DNA of 27,498 bases from WACF01 sp040880205 (GTDB lineage: Bacteria > Pseudomonadota > Gammaproteobacteria > Pseudomonadales > Cellvibrionaceae): contig JBBDIU010000072.1 of NCBI GenBank assembly GCA_040880205.1, positions 1 through 27,498 on the forward strand, written 5' to 3'. Below are positions 7,952 through 15,835 of this stretch, in pieces. Each line of letters opens with the position of its first letter. Within the stretch, counting starts at the first letter, position 1. Under the pieces are notes generated by a model. The model was given only the letters and a program-made list of their open reading frames with translations. It was not told where the DNA came from and did not search any database. The position numbers and the translations under genes are program-made.

Positions 7952-8980
7952 TTATTCGTCTTCCTCCTCAACCCGCGCGCCCTTTAGGATGCCGGGTAGG
8001 GCGTAATTGCCTTCGTGGCAGGCGTATTCGTAGATTTCGCCGTCTAGGGTGGAAAATTCGTATTCCCCGCCCCAGGACGATTCCCAAATGGTGGGGTCCT
8101 CCACGGTAAATCGGTAGTGCAGGCGATTTGCCGCCACGCGGGTAAAGCGTTCGGTGACGGTGAGATGTAGCCACGCGCCGTAAAAGGCTTGTGCTTCGGG
8201 GATGTGAGTGGTTTCAACCACCAAGGTGTTATCTTCCCACCAGCCAATGGAATCGCCAAACCAGGGCCTCACCCCATCGGTGCGATGCTCACTGTTGAGC
8301 CGGACAATGCGGACGTCGTGAATCATTTCCACCAGTATCGCCACGTGATCGGGTGTTTGTACAATCTGGTAGTTGTTGTTGTAGAAACCATTGGCGTACA
8401 TGGGCGGGCCACCGTTGCGGCCGAAGCCGATGATGCATCGTTCGCCGAGCGGGCGGGTTTCATGACTGTCGTAGCCGCGTCCTGGTCGGCGGCTAAGGTA
8501 TGATTGTGCGCTTTCCTTGGGTTCCGGGCTCTGACCATCGGGGGTGGTTAATATCGCGGTGCGGGGTTCCCCGCCAACTCTCATGATTCGCGAGCCGGGA
8601 TCGAGCCAAACGCGGTCGTAAAAACCGGTAGCGCCGCCCGCCGCCGCGAACTCCGGGCGCAACGCGACACTGGAGTCGTGGCGGAATTCTGCTGGTGCGT
8701 TGGGATCCACGGGACGCGCGGCTTCCACTTCCTCAATCCTCGCGCGGCCTTCGATCTCGGCTACCTCCTGTTCGGTATACACCAAGCGACTGCCGAATTC
8801 CTCGGGCCTGGTCAGCTTGGTCATCGTGACGTTGGTCCAGAAGCCGCCGATGTCGGGATGGCCGAAGCTGGTTTTGGATCCCTTGTAGTTGTCGTAGGTT
8901 GTCTGTGCCAGAGCTGGGTTCAAGGCGGGCAGAAGAAAGATTAGGGTCGTGATGAAAATTGGCTTAGCCGGCTGTTTCAT
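7952..8980 (-). CDS. Exported protein of uncharacterised family (paralogue A of three)
   Basis: A protein of 342 residues with a Sec signal peptide ending near ALA-Q (residue 25). The function of the family is unknown. It shares a set of motifs with two other proteins in this window: GFWTNV near the start, GERCIIGFG, YNNNYQIVQTP, the core GDSIGWWEDNTLVVETTH, and YACHEGNYALP near the end. The cysteines in ERC and YAC are present in all three and could form a disulphide. Unlike paralogues B and C it has no lipobox and the middle region is diverged. The start at 8980 was chosen for the signal peptide; 9028 is an alternative, and neither has a strong ribosome-binding site. It stands alone, with non-coding DNA on both sides. 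Confidence 0.75.
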   Translation of the reverse strand: MKQPAKPIFITTLIFLLPALNPALAQTTYDNYKGSKTSFGHPDIGGFWTNVTMTKLTRPEEFGSRLVYTEQEVAEIEGRARIEEVEAARPVDPNAPAEFRHDSSVALRPEFAAAGGATGFYDRVWLDPGSRIMRVGGEPRTAILTTPDGQSPEPKESAQSYLSRRPGRGYDSHETRPLGERCIIGFGRNGGPPMYANGFYNNNYQIVQTPDHVAILVEMIHDVRIVRLNSEHRTDGVRPWFGDSIGWWEDNTLVVETTHIPEAQAFYGAWLHLTVTERFTRVAANRLHYRFTVEDPTIWESSWGGEYEFSTLDGEIYEYACHEGNYALPGILKGARVEEEDE

Positions 8981-9554
8981 AGTGAGTTGTCCGCACAATG
9001 GACTTGGTAAGGGCAGCTTGGCTTTCATTAGTTAATTTCGATGTCGAAGCGCTTGGTGACCGACCTCCAGACAGGTGCTTCAACCGAAGGGCAGGATATC
9101 ATGAGTCCAGGACATCAGCACAACGCCAACCGGTCTGTTGCGAAAGTCGTGAACATGTATTCGGGTATCTGTAGTTCGGCTTGAATAGCCCTTGTACGCC
9201 AATCATGGACTGCTCATAGATAGTTACGGATACGACCGACAGGCCGAATCCGGTATTAGGCAAGATCACGACAAGGTGGGGCTGGGGGCGCCACATCGGC
9301 TGGAATGGGAATAAATTCATTTAATTCAGTCAGTTAGCGGCTTGGCCGGTTTCCGCTGCCAGAAAGGTGACTTGCCACTGCTATTTTCATACTGCTCTCC
9401 AAATCCAAACAGTTACTGCTATATTTTAATAACAGGCAGCCTTGCAAGATATGGTTGCGCGCTGTTTGGACTCGACCCATGGTCGAAAGTAGTCAATGCG
9501 ATATTCCGGGCATGCAAGTTATTCCGGTTTGGCATCCCACGGAGACACCCTTCA
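8981..9554. other. Divergent intergenic region
   Basis: About 570 bases between paralogue A and the HD-GYP gene. It presumably contains both promoters. The plus-strand frame open from 9342 is contiguous with the HD-GYP gene, but its first 71 codons show no recognisable protein features and the good ribosome-binding site is at 9541. No repeat or RNA gene is recognised. Confidence 0.35.
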
Positions 9555-10778
9555 ATGCCAGTAAAGAAAATTGATGCCGCGGAAGTGGAAATCGGCATGT
9601 ATGTGTCCAGGCTGGATCGGCCTTGGAACGAAACGCCCTTCCTGTTTCAAGGCTTCCCGGTCAGAGACCTCTCGGAAATCGAGGAGCTGAAGAAGCAGTG
9701 TCGGCATGTCTACATCATGGTGCCGGACGAGGAAATCGAGATCAGCGCCGTACCCGCCGGTCGGCGGGGTAGTCTACCAGCTGATCTGGTCGGCAAGAAA
9801 AAGTACCAAACCACGACCTCGGCCCGGGAGGAGGTGCAGGCTGTCCACCAATCCCATGACGAACTTGTCAGTGTCTTGTGGGACGTGGAATCCATGCTGC
9901 TGGAAAAAAATGAATTGAAGCTAAACATGGTCGAGAAATCGGTCGATGTCATGATCGAAAGTATTGAGCGTAACCCCGACGCCTATATCTGGTTGAACCG
10001 AATCAAGAAGTTCGATTCATTTTTCTATCGGGATGCACTCAATGCGTCGGTATGGGCAGCGACTCTGGGCCGCGAACTGGGGCTGGAAAAAGAAAAGTTA
10101 AATGCCCTGGCGACGGGTGCCTTGGTCATGGACATTGGCAAGACGGCGCTGCCTGCAGAGATATTGAACAAAACGGATAAGTTGACGGATGACGAGTGGG
10201 CGATAATGAAAACCCATGTGGAGCACGGCGTGCGCATTCTTTCGGAAGCTGCCGACGTTTCACCCGAAGTGCTGGACATCGTCCGTACCCACCACGAACG
10301 CCTGGATGGTAGCGGCTACCCCGCGGTCCTAAAAGGGGACAGCATTCCCCTGCTGGGACAGATCGCCGGCATTGTCGATTTTTACGTGTCGGTAACCACG
10401 CCGCGCCCCTATGCCCAGGCTGTGTCGTCCTCGAACGCCGTTTACATGTTGTATCAGCAACAGGGGCATTATTTTTCGGAAGCGCTGGTCAAGCACTTTA
10501 TCCAAGCCATCTCTACCTATCCCACCGGATCGTTGGTCGAACTGAGTAGCGGCGAGGTCGGCGTAGTCATCTCCCAAAACCCCGGGCTGCGCCTGCGGCC
10601 CAATGTGCTGCTGCTCCTGGGCCCTGACAAGAAGTCCTACGATTCCTATCCCGTTGTCAGCCTGGTCGACTATAGCTGCGGCAACTCCGATAAGCCGGTC
10701 AAGATAGCGAAAACGCTGGCGGAAGGCACCTACGATATCAGTATAGAGGAACTCACCGTGTTGTTGCCCGCTGAATAA
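9555..10778 (+). CDS. DUF3391/HD-GYP-type protein with degenerate metal site
   Basis: A 407-residue cytoplasmic signalling protein. Residues 1-60 match the DUF3391 domain often found before HD-GYP (MPVKKIDAAEVEIGMYVSRL). Residues about 150-320 are an HD-GYP domain, the family that hydrolyses cyclic di-GMP. Retained motifs are H221 (THVEHGVRIL), HHERLDGSGYP (246-256) and D275. Two expected metal ligands are changed: the helix usually starting HSVN reads DALN (Asp160), and the HD dyad reads Met192-Asp193 in VMDIGK. Activity may be lost or altered, and the protein may bind instead of cleaving cyclic di-GMP. A GGAGAC site 9 bases upstream supports the start. Residues 320-407 are a C-terminal extension of unknown role. 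It appears monocistronic. Confidence 0.9.
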   Translation: MPVKKIDAAEVEIGMYVSRLDRPWNETPFLFQGFPVRDLSEIEELKKQCRHVYIMVPDEEIEISAVPAGRRGSLPADLVGKKKYQTTTSAREEVQAVHQSHDELVSVLWDVESMLLEKNELKLNMVEKSVDVMIESIERNPDAYIWLNRIKKFDSFFYRDALNASVWAATLGRELGLEKEKLNALATGALVMDIGKTALPAEILNKTDKLTDDEWAIMKTHVEHGVRILSEAADVSPEVLDIVRTHHERLDGSGYPAVLKGDSIPLLGQIAGIVDFYVSVTTPRPYAQAVSSSNAVYMLYQQQGHYFSEALVKHFIQAISTYPTGSLVELSSGEVGVVISQNPGLRLRPNVLLLLGPDKKSYDSYPVVSLVDYSCGNSDKPVKIAKTLAEGTYDISIEELTVLLPAE

Positions 10779-10904
10779 GCCGGGTGGTAACTGCATCGCC
10801 CGCCAGGTTCACCAGCTCGTGACCTGCTGGTTACGCTTCTAAACACTTCTCGCTATACTTTTGTAGGCGGCTTATTTATGCTTTCAGCCTTTCTATTAAC
10901 CTGG

Positions 10905-11032
10905 CAATCAAATAGATCGTCCCTGGTCTATTTGATTGTCGCCCTTGAAATATTGGCGCAAATACGCGAACTTGCTGATATTTTAAGGGCTCGCGCTGGC
11001 CTATGGCCAGCGGCGGTACGTCTCTGTACCGC
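10905..11032. repeat. Cluster of three perfect hairpins
   Basis: Within the gap between the HD-GYP gene and paralogue B there are three adjacent palindromes: a 12-bp stem 10905-10916/10927-10938 with loop TCGTCCCTGG, an 8-bp stem 10994-11001/11005-11012 (CGCTGGCC-TAT-GGCCAGCG), and a 7-bp stem 11013-11019/11026-11032 with loop GTCTCT. None has a T tract. The loops resemble the TCCCTG-type hairpins in the array at 102-830, suggesting the same class of dispersed repeat. Confidence 0.75.
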
Positions 11033-11122
11033 GCGGTAATCTTAATTGCCGGGTTAATAAATCCATAAAAAATCGTGCATGTCATTATCGTGCTCGACCT
11101 ACATCCATCAGGGCTGCCCACT

Positions 11123-12127
11123 ATGCTCACTATTAATAGAACTATTTTTGCACTCATGCTGGCGTCCCTGGCACTGGGAGGTTGCATCAACTCAACGGAT
11201 TATGAACCGCCTCGCCTAGCGGATGGCAAACCCGATTTGCAAGGCGTGTGGACCAACGTGAGTCTCACCAGCCTCACTCGTCCCAGCCGCTACGACTCCC
11301 TCACCGTAAGCCCCGAAGAAGCGCAGCGAATCGAGCAAATGACGGCCGAGCGAGCGCGACGCGGTTTGCAACCGACCGATCCCAACGCGCCGCCGCCCAC
11401 CAGCGGTGGCGGTGTCGGCGGCTACAACAGCTTCTGGGCCGATGCCGGCAGCCGACTCGCGATGATCAATGGCGAGTACCGTACCTCCTGGATTGTGGAT
11501 CCGGCGGACGGACAGTTACCCTACCGCAAGGAAGGCCTGGAAATTTTCGAGCGTAAGCGAGACGAGGCTCGCAATAACTTTGACGGACCGGAAATTCGCG
11601 CCATGCCCGAACGTTGTATTATCGGCTTTGGATCCACCGGCGGGCCGCCGATGCTCAACGTCATGTACAATAACAACTACCAGATTGTACAGGGTCCGGA
11701 CACCGTCATGATCCTGGTGGAAATGAACCACGACGCCCGGATTATTCGCATGAATGGCGAGCACCGCCCGGACTCCATGAGACCCTGGCTGGGTGACTCC
11801 ATTGGCTGGTGGGAAGACGACACATTGGTGATTGAGACCACCAACTTTAATCCAGGTGAAGAGCTGCGTTTGTTTTTTGCTTCGTCCTTTTACATTTCCC
11901 CCGACGCGGTGGTAACGGAGCGCTTGACGCGCATCTCCGATACCGAGATGTTCTACCAGTTTGAAGTCGAGGATCCCGATATCTATCGCCAACCCTGGCG
12001 GGCCGAAATGGTATTCAATGCCACGGACGGACCGGTTTACGAGTACGCGTGCCACGAAGGCAATTACGCGCTGCCCAACATCCTCGGCGGTGCCCGCCGG
12101 GAAGAGCGTGAGGCAGCGGAGGAATAG
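11123..12127 (+). CDS. Lipoprotein of uncharacterised family (paralogue B)
   Basis: A 334-residue predicted lipoprotein: hydrophobic segment then lipobox LGGC with Cys21. The family has no assigned function that I know. Motifs shared with paralogues A and C: PDLQGVWTNVSLT after the lipid anchor, DPNAPPP, GGYNSFW, RTSWIVDP, ERCIIGFGSTGGPP, YNNNYQIVQ, MNHDARIIRMN, LGDSIGWWEDDTLVIETTNFNPGE and YACHEGNYALP. By eye most positions are identical to paralogue C, so the two are a fairly recent duplicate pair. The C-terminus is Arg/Glu-rich. The start at 11123 is the only one that gives a clean lipoprotein signal; an AGGG lies about 10 bases upstream. Confidence 0.78.
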   Translation: MLTINRTIFALMLASLALGGCINSTDYEPPRLADGKPDLQGVWTNVSLTSLTRPSRYDSLTVSPEEAQRIEQMTAERARRGLQPTDPNAPPPTSGGGVGGYNSFWADAGSRLAMINGEYRTSWIVDPADGQLPYRKEGLEIFERKRDEARNNFDGPEIRAMPERCIIGFGSTGGPPMLNVMYNNNYQIVQGPDTVMILVEMNHDARIIRMNGEHRPDSMRPWLGDSIGWWEDDTLVIETTNFNPGEELRLFFASSFYISPDAVVTERLTRISDTEMFYQFEVEDPDIYRQPWRAEMVFNATDGPVYEYACHEGNYALPNILGGARREEREAAEE

Positions 12128-12315
12128 GCTCGGGCTGTCTGATTCAACAACGCTTGCTCCGTTCCGGCCCCCTCTGGTCGAGACCGGCTCAGAGGAGACG
12201 CGACCGCGCCGGGGGTGAGCCCGACGTGTCGCCATGCAACCAAATCGTGAGGGGCATATGGCCCGGTCGCGCGAAATGGCTGGATTCTCAGGGCTTACGT
12301 TGGCTGTGGCCGTGG

Positions 12316-12333
12316 CGGCACATTCATGTGCCG
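12316..12333. promoter_or_regulatory. Palindrome upstream of the response regulator
   Basis: CGGCACAT-TC-ATGTGCCG is a perfect 8-bp inverted repeat with a 2-base centre, about 60 bases before the response-regulator start. Its position would suit an operator or a leader hairpin. An AT-rich segment (TTAATAATTAATAA) at 12356-12369 may be part of the promoter. No regulator is known for it. Confidence 0.4.
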
Positions 12334-12393
12334 TCCGACTTACATTGCGGTAGGGTTAATAATTAATAACGCAAGTTGCACCTCCGGGACACT

Positions 12394-13047
12394 ATGAAAA
12401 TACTAATAATCGATGACCATAAGCTTTTTGCCGAGGGCCTCAAGCAGGTTCTGGTTCCTCTCATGGATCAGATTGAAATTGAGCTTGCAAGTACGGTCGA
12501 AGAAGGTTTTGCAATAGCTCGCGAATCCTCTCCCGACCTCGCAATTCTAGACCTTTACATGCCAGATTCTCAGGGAATCGGAAGTTTAAAGCTGTTCATG
12601 CATTCATTTCCGCTTTGTCCGGTGGTGGTGATATCCGCCTGCGATCACGGGCCTACGATCCAACGAGTAATGGAGGCTGGCGCCTTGGGTTTTGTCAGTA
12701 AAGCGGCTCCCGTGGAGGAAATGCACAAGGCTTTGCAGCTTGTATTGGCCGGGGAGGTATACTGTTCCGTGGAGCCTTGGAAGTCGGGAGAAACAGAAGA
12801 AAACGATGCGCCGCTTGCTAAACCGCTTGAAGCTGCCCTCACCCAAAGATACAACTTAACGCCTCGCCAACTTCACGTATTGGGTTTGATTACCCGAGGC
12901 TTGACGAACAGGGAAATAGCACAGGTCCTCGGTTGTACCGAGGGAACGGTCAAAGTCCATGTTTCCATGGTGCTAAAAGCGCTAGGTGCGAAAAACCGAA
13001 CGGAAGCGGTTTGGATCGTAGAGCGGGACATGCCGAAGGAAGGCTAG
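12394..13047 (+). CDS. NarL/FixJ-type response regulator
   Basis: A 217-residue two-component regulator. The receiver domain (residues 1-120) has the acidic pair Asp7/Asp8, phospho-acceptor Asp53 (ILDLYMPD), the Ser81 region and Lys103 (VSKAAP). The LuxR-type helix-turn-helix (about 153-210) has LTPRQLHVLGLITRGLTNREIAQ and TEGTVKVHVSMVLKAL. It should activate or repress transcription when phosphorylated. The likely partner is the hybrid kinase encoded about 700 bases downstream on the opposite strand, but nothing in the sequence proves the pairing. The ATG at 12394 begins the canonical receiver fold; a TTG at 12376 is an alternative. Confidence 0.92.
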   Translation: MKILIIDDHKLFAEGLKQVLVPLMDQIEIELASTVEEGFAIARESSPDLAILDLYMPDSQGIGSLKLFMHSFPLCPVVVISACDHGPTIQRVMEAGALGFVSKAAPVEEMHKALQLVLAGEVYCSVEPWKSGETEENDAPLAKPLEAALTQRYNLTPRQLHVLGLITRGLTNREIAQVLGCTEGTVKVHVSMVLKALGAKNRTEAVWIVERDMPKEG

Positions 13048-13066
13048 TCATTGAAGGCATTATTAG

Positions 13067-13663
13067 GCGCTAACATTTTTAGGTGCTAATGGGCTGCAGT
13101 CCTGCACCCTCAATTACGATGTCGCCCTGGCAAAGCTGCCTCAAGTGGATGGACAAGACGTGAACTTCGGGGAAGCGCGGATTGTGTTAGAAATGCCCGC
13201 CGGCGAAAACGCCGTTGTGGTTACCCATATGACATCGAACAGCGCCGCGCGGCTGCTATTGGATGAGGTCACCTTGGCGTCACCCGCCGATTTTGCCAAC
13301 GCCGACGCCCATACTCGCGTAACAGAGCTGACCGCCACGCAGGAAGCGGACCTGATTGCCTATCTGCTGCAGTTGGACCGCGGCAGTGCACCGGCTGACG
13401 ACGAAACCATTGTCCTTGGTTCCATCGACGACTCGGATGAGCAAGACGGCGGCGACGGGTCTGATGACGATGGTGATGTTGATGACGGCGCTGATGACGG
13501 CACAGGTGATGGCGACGATGGCGCCGATGACGGTACAGGTGGCGATGATGACGATGGCACCGGTGGTGACTCGGGTGACGACAGTGACGGTAGTGGCGGC
13601 GGCAGCACCGAGTTAGGCCTTTTCTTTCTATTCCTCGCTTGGCTACGCGGCCTTTCAACCTAG
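13067..13663 (+). pseudogene. Truncated gene: C-terminal fragment with Asp/Gly-rich linker and sorting-signal-like tail
   Basis: An open frame that begins right after a stop codon (13064-13066) and reads as the end of a larger exported protein. There is no ATG or ribosome-binding site before the conserved-looking part; the first usable start is a GTG at 13145. The translated part has TELTATQEADLIAYLLQLD, which resembles the last helix of a cytochrome-c-like domain. A linker of about 60 residues, almost entirely Asp and Gly, follows. The end is GGGST, a hydrophobic stretch (ELGLFFLFLAWL) and Arg, which resembles GlyGly-CTERM tails processed by rhombosortase. An imperfect direct repeat (TAGGCGCTAA/TAGGTGCTAA at 13064 and 13080) sits at the apparent break. 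It could instead be a small GTG-started gene. Confidence 0.55.
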
Positions 13664-13680
13664 CCCGAATATTTCACCAA

Positions 13681-13722
13681 AAGGCTCGGAATGCGGCTGC
13701 AACGCCGCATTGCCGAGCCCTT
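13681..13722. terminator. Strong hairpin between convergent genes
   Basis: GGCTCGG-AATGCGGC (13683-13697) pairs with GCCGCATT-G-CCGAGCC (13704-13719). This gives 15 bp with one bulged base and a 6-base loop. It has no long T tract, but its position between two converging genes and its strength suggest a bidirectional transcription or mRNA-end hairpin. Confidence 0.7.
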
Positions 13723-13755
13723 GCACATTTTGCGCTGGAGTGAGTAGGAGGTCTA

Positions 13756-15486
13756 TTAACAACTCGCCAGTTGTCGGGGTAAGTCCTTTTTTATCGACCC
13801 CAAAAAAGCTCTCAACTGAGCGGGTTTAGCCGGCTTGCGCATAACGTGATAGCCGAGGGCTTTGATCGCTTCAATATGCTGCGGATTGGTATCGCCGGTG
13901 ATGATGATGGCCGGCACCTCTTCGCCGAAATGGTTCAGCATCTGCTGGATGGCATCTTTGCCGGTGTAGTCTTCGCCGAGCATGTAATCCGCGAGTACCA
14001 CGTGAGGTGCGGACGGGTTTTTATTTAAGTGCGTATGTAAGGATTGCTTGCCGTCAAAGGATGTGACGCGACAACCCCAATTTTCCAGCAGCGACATCAG
14101 TGCGTGGCGCACTTCGGCATCGTCCTCGAAGACCCAGACGGACAACTGTGAAATATCGGAAGTCGGTGGGCTGATGTCAATGGTGTTTTTTGTAAGCAGC
14201 TGGGGATTGCCGGGCGGCAAAAAGAGCGAAAATTTCGAGCCCACTCCCGGCTCGGAGTGTAATTCCAGTCGGCCGTCGAGCAGTCGAGTAATCCGCCGAA
14301 CAATGGAAAGACCCAGGCCCAGGCCCTTGCTTCTGTTGCGTTGTGGGTTATGTAGTTGAACGAATTCGTCGAATATCGTTTCCTGCGCTTCCGGTGCTAT
14401 ACCCATGCCGGTGTCTTTAACAAGAATCTCAAGTTCGTTGGAATTGCTCGCGGCGGTTACTGTTATCTTACCGCTATCGGTATACCGAACGGCGTTGTTT
14501 ATCAGATTTCGCAGCACCAGCTCAAGTAGAACCGGGTCGGTGTAGACCAGGCTCTTGTGTACTTCAACTTCGAGCGCAAGGCCTTTTTCTTCCGCGAGGC
14601 GCTTGAATTCCCGGCCAAGTGAGTTAAGCAGGGGCTGTATATCAACATGACCGAAGTGGGGTTCCACGCTGCCGGCGTCCAGCTTGGAAACGTCCAACAG
14701 CGCATCCAGAAGTCTTTCCAGCGAGCCGAGTGATTGAGCGAGACTGTTAACGATGGACTCAGTGCTCGAGCCCTTGATTTTTTCCTGCAACAAGGTTGTG
14801 AACAGTGCCATGGCGTATAGGGGCTGACGTAAGTCGTGACTGGCCGCAGCCAAAAACTTCGATTTTGCGAGGTTGGCTTTTTCCGCGTTGTCTTTTTGCT
14901 GTTCGACGTCGGCTTTTAGTTCGAGTTTTTCCGCCGTATACGATCTGGCGGTAATGGCGACAACAATCATTGTCACAAAAAAACCGAGAGACATGACGCC
15001 GAGGGCAATGCTGGCCGGTGTTGCTCGATAGAACTGAATCGCAGTCCAGCTAACGGAAAGAGGGAACATAAACGCGAAGCAGGTGGTGGGGTGATAATAC
15101 AATTGGTACAGCGCCAGGATACACGTGCCGGTCAAGATCGTTTGCATGGCAAATGCATAGTCGAGTGGCACGGGCGGCAGTGTCATAACGAGTGTATAAC
15201 TCCACGCCAAACTGAGCACAAACATCGACAATGTGTAGGCCCGCGCCCAAAGCTGATCGTTAATGTCGGGGTGCCGTTGGCGGTAACCGTAAAGCAGTAG
15301 CAATCTAACCGTTGCCAGTATGCACATTGCCGCATACCAGCCAAGCAGTTGGCCGCGGTCGACCACGAAATACAACAGAACCGTTACGCCTGACGCACCG
15401 AGTATCAGGATGATCACATCGCGGATCATATTGTCGTAAAGAAACGCGATTTGAGAGTGCCGTATGTAGCGGGGTTCAGCTGTCAT
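13756..15486 (-). CDS. Hybrid sensor histidine kinase with C-terminal receiver
   Basis: A 576-residue membrane sensor kinase. Residues about 20-180 contain six likely membrane helices with short loops and no large periplasmic domain, so it probably senses through the membrane. A short coiled-coil-like linker (185-208) leads to the HisKA domain with His217 (ASHDLRQPL). The ATPase domain has the N box NLINNAVRYT (327-336), DTGMGIA (358-364) and GLGLGLSI (388-395). The receiver at 449-570 has Glu455/Asp456, phospho-acceptor Asp500 (VVLADYM) and Lys551. There is no HPt domain, so phosphotransfer to a separate regulator would need another protein or direct transfer from His217. The NarL-type regulator nearby is the obvious candidate partner. 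Confidence 0.93.
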   Translation of the reverse strand: MTAEPRYIRHSQIAFLYDNMIRDVIILILGASGVTVLLYFVVDRGQLLGWYAAMCILATVRLLLLYGYRQRHPDINDQLWARAYTLSMFVLSLAWSYTLVMTLPPVPLDYAFAMQTILTGTCILALYQLYYHPTTCFAFMFPLSVSWTAIQFYRATPASIALGVMSLGFFVTMIVVAITARSYTAEKLELKADVEQQKDNAEKANLAKSKFLAAASHDLRQPLYAMALFTTLLQEKIKGSSTESIVNSLAQSLGSLERLLDALLDVSKLDAGSVEPHFGHVDIQPLLNSLGREFKRLAEEKGLALEVEVHKSLVYTDPVLLELVLRNLINNAVRYTDSGKITVTAASNSNELEILVKDTGMGIAPEAQETIFDEFVQLHNPQRNRSKGLGLGLSIVRRITRLLDGRLELHSEPGVGSKFSLFLPPGNPQLLTKNTIDISPPTSDISQLSVWVFEDDAEVRHALMSLLENWGCRVTSFDGKQSLHTHLNKNPSAPHVVLADYMLGEDYTGKDAIQQMLNHFGEEVPAIIITGDTNPQHIEAIKALGYHVMRKPAKPAQLRAFLGSIKKDLPRQLASC

Positions 15487-15835
15487 TGTCGTACTTGTTT
15501 TTAGGGCTTAGGTCGGGCGTCGTCAGCGGGGCGGAGTATACGGTACGCGGGTGTGAGTTGGACGGTGAATTCTGCCCGACGGTAGTTGCAAGCTGGTGAC
15601 CGAAACAGCCAGTCCGGGTCAGGCCTCGGCCGTTCGCGGGCGGCGTAGCGGCCAGTTCTGGACCACCTGGTAACGGTGGACTGACGGAACGCCCGACCTT
15701 CCCGGCCGCCTAGTTGGGAAATAAGCTACAATTGGGCTTTTGGGCGGATGGGGCTGATCGTGCGAACGATCCTTGAGGCTATCGCGCCGCAACGGTTGGC
15801 ACTGTTATTACACGATTGCTGAAGACGGGGGCACC
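15487..15835. other. Divergent intergenic region
   Basis: About 350 bases between the kinase and paralogue C. It is GC-rich with small partial inverted repeats (for example CCACCTGGTAACGGTGG near 15661), but no clear terminator, RNA gene or coding sequence. Both flanking promoters must be here. Confidence 0.35.

Noticed and set aside
9342..9554. N-terminal extension of the HD-GYP protein by 71 residues
   Set aside because: The extension has no domain-like features, while the ATG at 9555 starts the DUF3391 domain and has a GGAGAC site.
13269..13658. His/Arg-rich frame on the minus strand opposite the Asp/Gly-rich linker
   Set aside because: It is the antisense shadow of the GAT/GAC-GGC repeats; its composition follows from the repeats on the other strand.
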